Notes under the pieces: model-generated
What the model was told of the DNA's origin: nothing
The model's input: only the letters and a program-made list of their open reading frames with translations
Database searches by the model: none
Position numbers and translations under genes: made by a program
Part shown: in pieces, positions 8,890 through 17,201 of the stretch
How the letters are laid out: every line of letters starts with the position of its first letter
Numbering within the stretch: position 1 is the stretch's first letter
Assembly (NCBI GenBank): GCA_039190895.1
Contig: JBCCXY010000003.1
Location: 21,726-85,725, forward strand
Direction: 5' to 3'
Origin: Ovoidimarina sp039190895
GTDB taxonomy: Bacteria; Pseudomonadota; Alphaproteobacteria; Rhodobacterales; Rhodobacteraceae
DNA length: 64,000 bases

Positions 8890-10071
8890 TCAGGCGGACA
8901 GGAAGTACTTTGAGTGGATCGGGAGGATCGCGGCCCCGACGGAGCGGGCCTGACGACCGACGGCGCCCTGCCGGATATCGAAGTCTTCGAGACCGGTGAG
9001 GTCAAGGGTGCTGTAGCTGGCGCGCACGGTTTCCGTCAGGCGGGCGCAGACGTCCGCGGGCATGGCGCCGTCGATCATCACCGCCTCGATATCGACGATG
9101 GAGGCCAGCGCCGCGCAGGCGATGGCGAGGTAGTGGCCGGTTGTTTCGATCCAGGGTTGGATGACGTTTTCGATGGTGGACCAGTCGTCACCCATCTCAC
9201 GGAGCTCAAGGGGATCGCGGCCCGTGCGGCGCAGTTCCGTTTCGAGTGCGTAGAGGGAGCTGACGTTCAGGAGCTGCGTCGTCCCCCCTGCCCCGTCGGG
9301 CACCGGAAGTGGCCCGAGCGCGGCGCCGTTGCGGGAGCGGCCCGAGACGACGTTTCCGTTGAGGACCAGCCCGCCCCCAACAAACGCGCCGAGGAAGATG
9401 TAGGCGAAGTCGGTGAATTCATCGCCGCGACCCAGAAGGAGTTCGGAGATGCAGGCCGAGGTCGCGTCGTTTTCGAGGAAGGTTTCAAGGCCGGTGGCCT
9501 CGGTTACGGCGGCTTCGACGTCGAAGGACTGCCATGCGCGCATGGCCTCTGCCGGGGCGTCCACGGCTTCGAGCCATTCCCAGATGCGATTGGGCATCGA
9601 GATGCCAATGCCGACCAGAAGATCACGTGCGCCGGGGCGGCTTTTGAGCAGCGATTGGGATGAGGATTTCACGAAGCCAAGGACGTCTTCAATGAGCGGA
9701 AACGCATAGGAGGTGGAGCGGACGCCCAGTTGCTCCCCCTTGAAATCAAGCAGTGTGACCTCGGCAGAGCGTCGACCGATGTTGAGGCCCAGCGACAGCG
9801 CGCCCAACGGGTTGAGCGCCATTGGCACCGAGGGCTTGCCGACTTTGCCCTTTACGGCCTCTCCCCGCGTCAGCAGGTTCTCCGCCTCAAGCGAGCGGAT
9901 GATGTTCGACACGGTCTGCGCCGACAGACCGGACTGACGCGCGATTTCGGCGCTTGCCATTTCGCCGTGACGGCGAATAATCGACAGGACGAGGCGAGCG
10001 TTCTGGTCGCGCAAACCGGATTGGTTCGCCCCGCCCCAGACATCGCGGATCGATGGGTCCGTCAGTGTCAC
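8890..10071 (-). CDS. frcR: ROK-family transcriptional repressor, FrcR-like
   Basis: This 393-residue ROK protein has an N-terminal winged helix (SAEIARQSGLSAQTVSNIIRSL, about residues 39-60) and a C-terminal sugar-kinase-like fold with GAFVGGG and an inactive kinase-type site. It starts at GTG 10071 behind GAGGAAA. It is divergent from the fructose-type ABC operon frcBCA, as in Rhizobium-type frc loci, so it is likely the fructose-responsive repressor of that operon. The symbol is inferred from context and family. Confidence 0.82.
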   Translation of the reverse strand: MTLTDPSIRDVWGGANQSGLRDQNARLVLSIIRRHGEMASAEIARQSGLSAQTVSNIIRSLEAENLLTRGEAVKGKVGKPSVPMALNPLGALSLGLNIGRRSAEVTLLDFKGEQLGVRSTSYAFPLIEDVLGFVKSSSQSLLKSRPGARDLLVGIGISMPNRIWEWLEAVDAPAEAMRAWQSFDVEAAVTEATGLETFLENDATSACISELLLGRGDEFTDFAYIFLGAFVGGGLVLNGNVVSGRSRNGAALGPLPVPDGAGGTTQLLNVSSLYALETELRRTGRDPLELREMGDDWSTIENVIQPWIETTGHYLAIACAALASIVDIEAVMIDGAMPADVCARLTETVRASYSTLDLTGLEDFDIRQGAVGRQARSVGAAILPIHSKYFLSA

Positions 10072-10113
10072 GATTTCCTCCCGATGCGAGCTTGCCGCCC
10101 TCCCGGTGGTGTG

Positions 10114-10146
10114 TCAATTTATAAATCACTTTTATTTATTTATTGA
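10114..10146. promoter_or_regulatory. Candidate ROK operator between frcR and frcB
   Basis: An AT-rich 33-bp imperfect inverted repeat has outer arms TCAAT...ATTGA and inner arms ATAAAT...ATTTAT. It lies about 43 bp before frcR and 70 bp before frcB, within otherwise GC-rich DNA. ROK repressors such as NagC and Mlc bind AT-rich palindromes, so this is a likely shared operator. Confidence 0.5.
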
Positions 10147-10215
10147 CGTCCGCTTGAGAACACGGTTAGGTCAGGGCGGTCCGCTAAAGACGGTACCAGG
10201 ATTTGGGAGGATACC

Positions 10216-11220
10216 ATGAAGAGACTTTTGACCAGCGCGGCGCTCGCGTCGCTGGCGATGGCCGGTACGGCCTATGCCGAGACGTCTGTCTGCCTGATCA
10301 CGAAGACCGAGACGAACCCCTTCTTCGTTAAGATGAAGGAAGGCGCCGAGGCCAAGGCCGCCGAGCTTGGGATGGAGCTGAAGTCGTTCGCCGGGAAGAT
10401 CGATGGCGACCACGAAACGCAGGTGCAGGCCATTGAGACCTGCATTCTGGACGGCGCGAAGGGCATTCTGATCACCGCGTCGGACACGTCGTCCATCGTT
10501 CCTGCTGTGACGCAGGCGCGTGAGGCGGGCCTTGTGGTCATCGCGCTCGACACGCCGCTGACGCCGATTGACGCCGCGGATGCGACGTTTGCGACGGACA
10601 ACTTTCTGGCGGGTGAGCTGATCGGCAAGTGGGCTGCAGCTCAGGTCGATACCGAGACAGCGAAGATCGGAATGATGAACATCAACGTGTCGCAGCCGAC
10701 CGTGGGCGTTTTGCGGAACCAGGGCTTCCTGACCGGGTTCGGCGTCGGCCTTGAGGACCCCAACAAGTGGGGCGACGAGACCGACCCGCGGATCATCGAC
10801 AACGAGGTGACCAACGCCAACGAAGAAGGTGGCCGCAAGGCGATGGAGAACCTTCTGACGAAGGATGACGGCGTGAACGTGCTTTACACCATCAACGAGC
10901 CGACCGCGGCGGGTGCGTTCAAGACGCTTGAAGACTTCAGCAAGACCGATGACGTGACCATCGTGTCGGTCGACGGTGGCTGCCCGGGCGTGCAGGACGT
11001 GGCCGATGGCGTCATCGGCGCGACCTCACAGCAGTATCCGCTGCTGATGGCGTCGCTCGGCGTTGAGGCGATCAAGAAGTGGGCCGATGAGGGCGTGAAG
11101 CCTGAGCCGACCCCGGGCAAGGAGTTCTTCGATACGGGCGTTGCCCTTGTCACGGACAGCCCGGTTGACGGCGTGCCGTCGATCACGTCAGCCGAAGCGC
11201 TGGAGCTTTGCTGGGGCTAA
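10216..11220 (+). CDS. frcB: Fructose-type ABC transporter, periplasmic binding protein
   Basis: This 334-residue periplasmic sugar-binding protein (Peripla_BP_4 class) closely matches my memory of Sinorhizobium FrcB, including KTETNPFFVKMKEGAEAKA, the KIDGDHETQ and ATFATDNFLAGELIGKWAA blocks, and VSVDGGCPG. The signal peptide ends near AYA-ET (residue 22). The start is ATG 10216 with GGGAGG upstream. It is the first gene of frcBCA and is separated from frcC by a strong hairpin. No fructokinase (frcK) gene follows within the window. Confidence 0.93.
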   Translation: MKRLLTSAALASLAMAGTAYAETSVCLITKTETNPFFVKMKEGAEAKAAELGMELKSFAGKIDGDHETQVQAIETCILDGAKGILITASDTSSIVPAVTQAREAGLVVIALDTPLTPIDAADATFATDNFLAGELIGKWAAAQVDTETAKIGMMNINVSQPTVGVLRNQGFLTGFGVGLEDPNKWGDETDPRIIDNEVTNANEEGGRKAMENLLTKDDGVNVLYTINEPTAAGAFKTLEDFSKTDDVTIVSVDGGCPGVQDVADGVIGATSQQYPLLMASLGVEAIKKWADEGVKPEPTPGKEFFDTGVALVTDSPVDGVPSITSAEALELCWG

Positions 11221-11232
11221 ATCTCCCCGGTT

Positions 11233-11256
11233 GGAAGGGCGCTGCGGCGCCCTTCC
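11233..11256 (+). promoter_or_regulatory. Intercistronic stem-loop after frcB
   Basis: A perfect 10-bp inverted repeat GGAAGGGCGC / GCGCCCTTCC with a TGCG tetraloop lies 13 bases after the frcB stop. It has no T-run. It probably protects the frcB message from 3' decay or partly attenuates frcCA. Confidence 0.65.
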
Positions 11257-11339
11257 GCAACAGGCAAGACAGCCTGAGAATTATCTGACACACTCGCGAT
11301 GGATGGTCGGTCAGGGGTCTGACCGGGGGAGGATGATCT

Positions 11340-12398
11340 ATGTCTAGCACCGAGTACGAAAAGTCGGCCGGCCCAGCGCCGGACAAGGTTGCCGAGTTCG
11401 AGGATACCCGGCACGGTTTGGTCGGACGGATCCAGCATATCCTGCATGTGAACCCGGCCTTCGTCCCACTGATCGTGCTTGTCGCGTCGATCATCGTTTT
11501 CGGCATTCTTGTGGGGTCGCGCTTTTTCTCGCCCTTCGCGATGACGCTGATCCTGCAGCAGGTGCAGATTGTGGGCATCGTGGCGGCGGCGCAGAGCCTT
11601 GTGATCCTGACGGCGGGCATCGACCTGTCAGTCGGCGCGATCATGGTGCTGTCGTCGGTCGTCATGGGGCAGTTTACGTTCCGCTATGGTTTGCCGGTTG
11701 AGGTGTCGATTGCGTGCGGGCTGGCCGTGGGCGCAATTTGCGGGCTGATCAACGGGTGGCTGGTAGCCTACATGAAGCTGCCGCCGTTCATCGTGACACT
11801 GGGGACGTGGCAGATCATTCTTGCGACGAACTTTCTGTATTCGGCGAACGAGACGATCCGAAGTCAGGATATCGAGGCTGAGGCCGCGCTGCTGCAGATC
11901 TTTGGGACGAAGTTTCAGATGGGCGGGGCGACGTTTACGCTGGGCGTGATCTTTATGCTCGGGCTCATATTCGTGCTGGCCTATGCGCTGAAACACACCG
12001 CGTGGGGGAGGCACGTTTACGCTGTGGGGGATGACCCGGAGGCCGCCGAGCTATCCGGTGTGAACGTCAAGAAGACATTGATCTCGGTTTACCTACTGTC
12101 GGGCATCATCTGCGCCTTTGCAGGCTGGGCGATGGTGGGGCGGATCGGGTCGATCTCTCCCACGGTGGGTCAGCTTGCAAACATCGAAAGCATCACGGCT
12201 GTGGTGATCGGGGGGATCTCGCTCTTTGGCGGGCGGGGCTCGATCATGGGGAGCCTGTTCGGGGCGCTGATCGTTGGGGTCTTCACCCTTGGCCTGCGGC
12301 TGATGGGGGCGGATGCGCAGTGGACGTTCCTGCTGATCGGCTTGCTTATCATTGCTGCCGTCGCGGTGGACCAATGGATCAGAAAGGTGTCGGCATGA
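11340..12398 (+). CDS. frcC: Fructose-type ABC transporter, permease
   Basis: This 352-residue BPD_transp_2 (RbsC/FrcC-type) permease has about ten hydrophobic helices and the family hallmarks QSLVILTAGIDLSVGAIMVL, YAVGDDPEAAELSGVNV and ISLFGGRGSI. The start ATG 11340 has GGGGGAGG upstream. It is translationally coupled to frcA by an ATGA overlap. It forms the membrane channel for sugar delivered by FrcB. Confidence 0.92.
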   Translation: MSSTEYEKSAGPAPDKVAEFEDTRHGLVGRIQHILHVNPAFVPLIVLVASIIVFGILVGSRFFSPFAMTLILQQVQIVGIVAAAQSLVILTAGIDLSVGAIMVLSSVVMGQFTFRYGLPVEVSIACGLAVGAICGLINGWLVAYMKLPPFIVTLGTWQIILATNFLYSANETIRSQDIEAEAALLQIFGTKFQMGGATFTLGVIFMLGLIFVLAYALKHTAWGRHVYAVGDDPEAAELSGVNVKKTLISVYLLSGIICAFAGWAMVGRIGSISPTVGQLANIESITAVVIGGISLFGGRGSIMGSLFGALIVGVFTLGLRLMGADAQWTFLLIGLLIIAAVAVDQWIRKVSA

Positions 12399-13174
12399 GC
12401 ACGCAGGACCCCATTCTCAAGGCGACTAACCTCGTCAAGCGGTACGGCAAGGTGGTGGCGCTGGATCACTGCGACTTCGAGCTGTATCCGGGCGAAATCC
12501 TTGCGGTTATTGGCGACAACGGGGCGGGCAAGTCGACGCTGATCAAGGCGGTGTCGGGGGCGGTCGTCCCCGATGAGGGCGAGGTCTGGCTGGAGGGGAA
12601 GCGTGTCAGCTTCCACTCCCCCATCGAGGCGCGCGAGGCGGGGATCGAGACGGTGTATCAGACGCTGGCGATGTCCCCTGCCCTGTCGATTGCGGACAAC
12701 ATGTTCATGGGGCGCGAGATCCGGAAACCGGGGGTCCTTGGGTCGGTGTTTCGGAAGCTGGATCGGTCGGCGATGGAGAAGTTCGCGCGTGAGAAGCTGT
12801 CGGAGCTTGGTCTGATGACGATCCAGAACATCAACCAGGCGGTGGAGACGTTGTCGGGTGGGCAACGCCAGGGCGTCGCCGTGGCGCGGGCGGCGGCGTT
12901 CGGGTCGAAGGTGATCATCCTGGACGAGCCGACTGCTGCGCTGGGCGTGAAGGAAAGCCGGAAGGTGCTGGAGCTGATCCAGGACGTGAAGTCGCGGGGC
13001 ATCCCGATCATCCTAATCAGCCACAACATGCCGCATGTGTTCGAGGTCGCCGACCGCATCCACATTCACCGGCTGGGCAAACGGCTGACTGTGATCGATC
13101 CGAAGGATTACTCGATGTCGGACGCGGTGGCGTTCATGACGGGCGCGAAAGAGCCGGAACCGGTCGCCGCCTGA
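12395..13174 (+). CDS. frcA: Fructose-type ABC transporter, ATP-binding protein
   Basis: This 259-residue single-domain ATPase has Walker A GDNGAGKST, Q-loop TVYQTLAMSPA, signature LSGGQRQGVAVARA and Walker B VIILDEPTAALG. FrcA-type proteins have one nucleotide-binding domain, unlike the duplicated RbsA. ATG 12395 overlaps the frcC stop; the upstream extension in this frame belongs to frcC. It is the last gene of the operon and converges on an L,D-transpeptidase-like gene. Confidence 0.92.
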   Translation: MSTQDPILKATNLVKRYGKVVALDHCDFELYPGEILAVIGDNGAGKSTLIKAVSGAVVPDEGEVWLEGKRVSFHSPIEAREAGIETVYQTLAMSPALSIADNMFMGREIRKPGVLGSVFRKLDRSAMEKFAREKLSELGLMTIQNINQAVETLSGGQRQGVAVARAAAFGSKVIILDEPTAALGVKESRKVLELIQDVKSRGIPIILISHNMPHVFEVADRIHIHRLGKRLTVIDPKDYSMSDAVAFMTGAKEPEPVAA

Positions 13175-13212
13175 AGCGAGGCGCGCCTGCAAGGGCGCGA
13201 TGAGCGGCGGCC

Positions 13213-14181
13213 TTACTTGCAGATCGGCAGAACCAGCGGCGGTTGCTTCGGCAGGGAGTCGCGCCATTCGTTGATGATCGGCTGCAGGGTGCGTTTGGGC
13301 CAGAACCTTGGGGTGCCGATGGCGCTTAGGCACGAGGCGTTCCAGTACAGGCCCTGCGATGCGAGCGACTGGCCGCTTTTCACTGCCTTTGCGACCGCGT
13401 TAATGTCCTTGGATTCCGGGTAGATATACAGCGTTGTTGGATCGTCCTGGATCAGGGGCATAACCTCGGCCCGCTCTGCCGGGGACCACGTGGTGCAGCC
13501 GTTGCTGCGCCCGCCGGTGTAGTTCACCAGCCGCCCAAAGGGCACATAGCCTTCGGCGTCGGCATGGGGACTGTCGGGCTTTTTGAAGCGGCATTGCCAG
13601 CGCAGGAACTGCGCCTCGTGGCCGCCGATCAGACGCTGACGCGCGTTGCTGGTTTCGCCCTCTCCCTCAAACTGTAGGAAGGTACGGTAGTACGCTGCCC
13701 GCGTGCCGCCCTGGCTGAAGTAGCCTTTGAAGGACGTCCTCGGCTCGGCCGTCACATAGGACCCGCCCATCGTCAGCTTAGAGCCTTCGGCATTGCTGAA
13801 ATTCCGCGCGCATTGGCGGCCGTTCGAGAAGTTGGCCCGCGCCAGCTTCCGCCCGTTGCCGTAGCCGGAGGAGTACGTCCGAAACGATTTCTGCCGCTCG
13901 CATATCACGTAGAACCGCTGCCCCGGACGCCCGTTGGACTGCGCACTGGGCTTGGTCGCGTCCATGGCGAGGTAGCAGGGATTGTCGACCTCCCCTCGCC
14001 GGGTCTTCTCGCGGTAGAGCTCCCGCGCGCGCTGCAGAACGACGGGGGCGATTTGCCCGTCGCCGGTGCCGACATGTTTCTGAAGCCACCCGGGGACGTT
14101 CGACGATAGCGCCACAGCGGGTGACCCACATATGGCCAGTACAAGTGACAGGGCACAGAATTTCAGCGGACGTCTCGGCAT
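13213..14181 (-). CDS. Murein L,D-transpeptidase catalytic-domain (YkuD_2-like) protein
   Basis: This 322-residue exported protein has a signal peptide ending near AVA-LS. The likely catalytic site is the NYTGGRSNGCTTWSPAE block, where the cysteine of SNGC would be the nucleophile, with an upstream GGHEAQ histidine segment. This matches the murein L,D-transpeptidase YkuD_2 family, thought to act on peptidoglycan cross-links or anchors. It stands alone between two plus-strand operons. The long opposite-frame reading over its start is a shadow. Confidence 0.72.
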   Translation of the reverse strand: MPRRPLKFCALSLVLAICGSPAVALSSNVPGWLQKHVGTGDGQIAPVVLQRARELYREKTRRGEVDNPCYLAMDATKPSAQSNGRPGQRFYVICERQKSFRTYSSGYGNGRKLARANFSNGRQCARNFSNAEGSKLTMGGSYVTAEPRTSFKGYFSQGGTRAAYYRTFLQFEGEGETSNARQRLIGGHEAQFLRWQCRFKKPDSPHADAEGYVPFGRLVNYTGGRSNGCTTWSPAERAEVMPLIQDDPTTLYIYPESKDINAVAKAVKSGQSLASQGLYWNASCLSAIGTPRFWPKRTLQPIINEWRDSLPKQPPLVLPICK

Positions 14182-14279
14182 CTGAACACGCTCCTTCTCC
14201 CCCTGGTGGATAGGTTACCACACGCTTTCCGGTTTGGCGTCTTTTTTTGCAGTGCGTTCGGACGCTTGTCTCGCAAAAT

Positions 14280-14292
14280 GTTATAAGGTAAC
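14280..14292. promoter_or_regulatory. Zur-like box 1, upstream of zinc-uptake operon
   Basis: GTTATAAGGTAAC, an inverted repeat of the form GTTATNNNRTAAC, lies 24 bases before the first gene of the zinc ABC operon. The same 13-bp pattern recurs at 36814 and 42808. It resembles the zinc-uptake regulator (Zur) box reported for alphaproteobacteria, as I recall it. Position just before a zinc transporter supports that reading. Confidence 0.65.
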
Positions 14293-14315
14293 GACCTGAG
14301 GGCTTGGAGGTTGGA

Positions 14316-14447
14316 ATGGCGAAACGAGGCGAGTCTGCGCGCCTTTTGCTGGTTGGTGTTGCCCCTCGGCTTGGAATCGCCCTGGCGATTGCCGGGCTGC
14401 TTTGGCTCGGCTTCTTCTGGGCGACCACGCCGCCGAGGCCACTGTGA
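14316..14447 (+). CDS. Small single-helix membrane protein leading the zinc operon
   Basis: This 43-residue peptide (MAKRGESARLLL... to ...PPRPL) has one hydrophobic helix, about residues 17-37 (LGIALAIAGLLWLGFFWATT). The basic N-terminus should stay in the cytoplasm. A strong ribosome site, GGAGG at 14306-14310, lies 5 bases upstream. Its TGA overlaps the GTG start of the ATPase gene, so it is translationally coupled to the zinc ABC genes. The function is unknown: it could be a transporter accessory subunit or a leader peptide. Confidence 0.7.
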   Translation: MAKRGESARLLLVGVAPRLGIALAIAGLLWLGFFWATTPPRPL

Positions 14448-15187
14448 CCGCTGCGCTTTCCTTTGAAAACCTGACGCTGGGTTACGACCAGACCCCGGCG
14501 GTGCAAGAGCTTGAGGCGGAGATCCCTGACGGCAGTCTTACGGCCATCGTGGGCCCGAACGGTGCCGGAAAGTCCACCCTGCTGAAGGGTGTGACCGGCG
14601 CGTTGTCCCCGCTGGAGGGGCGGATCCAGATCGGCGGCGTGGAGCGAGAGGATATCGCCTACCTCCCCCAGCAATCCGAGATTGACCGGAGCTTTCCGAT
14701 CACGGTGGTCGACATCGTGTCGATGGGTCTGTGGCGTGAGGTCGGGGCGTTTGCGACACTTGGGCGCGGCCACCGCAAGCGCGTGCAGACGGCACTGGCA
14801 GCGGTTGGCCTAACGGGGTTTGAGCGGCGGACCATCGGGTCGCTGTCCGGCGGGCAGATGCAGCGGGCGCTGTTTGCGCGGTTGCTGTTGCAGGACGCGA
14901 AGCTGGTGCTTCTGGATGAGCCGTTTACGGCGATTGACGCCAAGACGATGGCCGATCTACTGGGGATCATCCGGCGGTGGCACGACGAGGGGCGGACGGT
15001 GCTGGCCGTGCTGCACGATGACATCACGGTGCGCACACATTTCCCCGAGACGCTCATGCTTGCCCGCCAGCTTGTGGCCCATGGGCCGACCGAGCAGGTG
15101 CTGACATCGGAGAACCAGTTCCGAGCCCGCCAGATGTGCGAAGCCTGCGCCGACACCCCCCACAGCTGCGGGAAAAGCGCTGCATGA
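14444..15187 (+). CDS. aztA: Zinc ABC transporter, ATP-binding protein (AztA/ZnuC-like)
   Basis: This 247-residue ATPase has Walker A GPNGAGKST, Q-loop LPQQSEIDRSFP, signature LSGGQMQRALFARLL and Walker B LVLLDEPFTAID. The C-terminus is cysteine/histidine bearing (MCEACADTPHSCGKSAA), as in metal-uptake ATPases. GTG 14444 was chosen because it overlaps the small-peptide stop (GTGA); the open frame extends only 14 codons further upstream. The gene order ATPase-permease-binding protein matches the aztABC type of zinc transporter, but znuC is an equally fair name. Confidence 0.85.
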   Translation: MTAALSFENLTLGYDQTPAVQELEAEIPDGSLTAIVGPNGAGKSTLLKGVTGALSPLEGRIQIGGVEREDIAYLPQQSEIDRSFPITVVDIVSMGLWREVGAFATLGRGHRKRVQTALAAVGLTGFERRTIGSLSGGQMQRALFARLLLQDAKLVLLDEPFTAIDAKTMADLLGIIRRWHDEGRTVLAVLHDDITVRTHFPETLMLARQLVAHGPTEQVLTSENQFRARQMCEACADTPHSCGKSAA

Positions 15188-16056
15188 TCTGGGAGCTTTT
15201 TTTCGCCCCCTTCGCCGAGTTCGGGTTCATGCGGCGCGCCCTTTTGGGGTGCATCGCAGTCTCTGTTGGCGCGACCCCGGTGGGCGTTTTCCTGATGCTG
15301 CGCAATATGAGCCTGACGGGCGATGCGATGGCGCACGCGATCCTGCCGGGGGCGGCGCTGGGGTATCTGGTGTCGGGGCTGTCGCTTGGTGCGATGACGA
15401 TTGGCGGGCTGATCGCGGGGATGGTTGTGGCGCTTGCCTCGGGCTTTGTCGCGCGCATCACTGCTCTGCGGGAGGATGCGAGCCTTGCGGCGTTCTATCT
15501 GATTTCGCTGGCGCTTGGGGTTCTGATCGTCTCGACCCGGGGCAGCAATGTGGACCTGATGCATGTGTTGTTCGGCACGGTGCTGGCGCTGGATAATGCG
15601 GCGCTGATCCTGTTGTGCTCGTTTGCCAGTATCTCTCTGATCGTGCTGGCCATCTTCTTCCGCCCGCTGGTGCTGGAGTGTGCTGATCCGCAATTTCTGC
15701 GCTCGGTCAGTGGGTTAAGTGCGGTTACGCATTTCACGTTCCTCGCGCTGGTGGTGCTGAACCTCGTGGCCGGGTTCCATGCGCTGGGGACGCTGATGGC
15801 CGTGGGGATCATGATCCTGCCCGCCGCCGCGGCCCGGTTCTGGGCGGCGAGTATTGGCGGGCTTGTCAGTGCCGCCGCGCTGATCGCGATCCTGTCGAGC
15901 CTGACCGGGCTGCTTCTGTCGTTTCACTACAGCCTGCCATCGGGTCCGGCGATCATTCTGGTCGCGGGGATCGCCTATGGCCTGTCCATCATCTGTGGCC
16001 CGGTGGGAGGGGTGATCGCCCAGCACCTGCCGCGCCAGCAACAACTTGAAACCTGA
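15184..16056 (+). CDS. aztB: Zinc ABC transporter, permease (AztB/ZnuB-like)
   Basis: This 290-residue ABC-3 family metal permease has about eight or nine hydrophobic segments and the family blocks MSLTGDAMAHAILPGAALGY and FHALGTLMAVGIMILPAAAARFW. It starts in an ATGA overlap with the ATPase stop and is followed 11 bases later by the binding-protein gene. It forms the channel for zinc, or less likely manganese, across the inner membrane. No aztD-like gene follows in the window. Confidence 0.87.
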   Translation: MIWELFFAPFAEFGFMRRALLGCIAVSVGATPVGVFLMLRNMSLTGDAMAHAILPGAALGYLVSGLSLGAMTIGGLIAGMVVALASGFVARITALREDASLAAFYLISLALGVLIVSTRGSNVDLMHVLFGTVLALDNAALILLCSFASISLIVLAIFFRPLVLECADPQFLRSVSGLSAVTHFTFLALVVLNLVAGFHALGTLMAVGIMILPAAAARFWAASIGGLVSAAALIAILSSLTGLLLSFHYSLPSGPAIILVAGIAYGLSIICGPVGGVIAQHLPRQQQLET

Positions 16057-16067
16057 GGGGGATTCTC

Positions 16068-17198
16068 ATGTCATCTCGTCGTTCATTCCTGCGCTCTGCG
16101 AGCGCCATCACCGCCGTGTCCCTTGCCCTGCCGATGGCGGCCTGGGCGGATGAGCCAATTTCGGTAGTCGCGACGTTCTCGATACTCGGTGACATGGTGG
16201 CGGAAGTCGGGGGCGAGCATATCGAGCTGACGACGCTCGTCGGGCCCGGCGGCGATGCGCATGTGTACCAACCGACGCCGCAGGACGCGAAGGCGGTGGC
16301 TGAGGCGGATGTGATGTTCATCAACGGGCTGGAGTTTGAGGGCTGGCTGGAGCGTCTGTCCGAAGCGGCCAGCTTTGGCGGCGAGATGGTTGTCGCGACG
16401 CGGGGGATCGATCCGATTGCGTTCGATGAGCATGGGGATGAGCATCACGACGATCATGATGACCACGCGGAGGGGGAGCATCATGATGAGGAGCACGCCG
16501 AAGGTGAGCACGAGCATGAGGAGCACGCCGAGGGTGAGCATGCGCACGATCATGACAAGGAGCATGCGGAGGGCGAGCATCACGATCATGAAGAGCATGC
16601 CGAGGGCGAGCACCATGATGAGGAGGAGCATGCCGGTCATGGCGATCACCACGGCCATGACCACGGGGCGTTCGATCCGCATGCGTGGCAGAGCCTTGAG
16701 CATGCCGTGACCTATGTTGACAACATTGCGGCAGGGCTTGCGCAGGCAGATCCGGAGAACGCGGGCGACTATTATGCGAACCGCGCGGCTTATGTGGCGA
16801 AGCTGGAGACGCTGGCCGCTGAGGTTGACGCGATGATGGGCGCGGTCCCCGAGGACCGGCGTACCGTTGTGACGTCGCACGATGCGTTCCAGTACTTTGC
16901 TGAGGCCTATGGCATGACGTTTGAGGCGCCGCAGGGGCTGAGCACGGAGAGTGAGCCGTCGGCGGCGGATGTGGCCGAGTTGATCACGCAGATCCGTGAA
17001 GAGGGCATTTCGGCGGTGTTTGTCGAAAGCATCACCGACAACCGGCTGATTGAGCAGATCGCGAATGAGACGGGCGCGACGGTGGGCGGAACACTGTATT
17101 CCGATGCGCTGTCGGGTGAGGACGGTCCGGCGTCGACGTACCTCGACATGATGCGGCACAATGCGACGACTTTGTCGCAGGCGCTGCTGGGTTCCTGA
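16068..17198 (+). CDS. aztC: Zinc ABC transporter, periplasmic binding protein with long His-rich loop
   Basis: This 376-residue cluster A-I metal-binding protein has probable zinc ligands His65 (GDAHVYQP), His205 (FDPHAWQ), His271 (TSHDAF) and Asp346 (LYSDAL). Between the first two is an extreme 80-residue acidic/histidine loop (residues 120-199) built on repeats of HAEGEH. Such loops act as zinc chaperones or sensors in ZnuA proteins, though this one is unusually long. The signal has a Tat-like SRRSFLRS motif. It closes the operon with aztAB and ends 3 bases from the convergent dehydrogenase gene. Confidence 0.9.
   Translation: MSSRRSFLRSASAITAVSLALPMAAWADEPISVVATFSILGDMVAEVGGEHIELTTLVGPGGDAHVYQPTPQDAKAVAEADVMFINGLEFEGWLERLSEAASFGGEMVVATRGIDPIAFDEHGDEHHDDHDDHAEGEHHDEEHAEGEHEHEEHAEGEHAHDHDKEHAEGEHHDHEEHAEGEHHDEEEHAGHGDHHGHDHGAFDPHAWQSLEHAVTYVDNIAAGLAQADPENAGDYYANRAAYVAKLETLAAEVDAMMGAVPEDRRTVVTSHDAFQYFAEAYGMTFEAPQGLSTESEPSAADVAELITQIREEGISAVFVESITDNRLIEQIANETGATVGGTLYSDALSGEDGPASTYLDMMRHNATTLSQALLGS
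16425..16664 (+). repeat. In-frame tandem repeat encoding HAEGEH-type His/Glu/Asp loop
   Basis: Imperfect 18-36-bp units rich in GAGCATGCCGAGGGC-like codons repeat at least five times inside the zinc-binding-protein gene. The encoded loop contains about 30 histidines. Slippage or unequal recombination here would change the loop length without a frameshift. Confidence 0.75.
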
Positions 17199-17201
17199 GT
17201 T

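Noticed and set aside
13778..14773. Long minus-strand open frame of 331 codons over the zinc operon start
   Set aside because: It overlaps the L,D-transpeptidase-like gene, the small membrane peptide and aztA in wrong frames, has arginine-rich low-complexity composition and no ribosome site; it is a GC-rich shadow frame.
16425..16664. Repeated units considered as a CRISPR-like or mobile repeat
   Set aside because: The repeats are in frame, of unequal length without unique spacers, and encode the His-rich loop of a zinc-binding protein.
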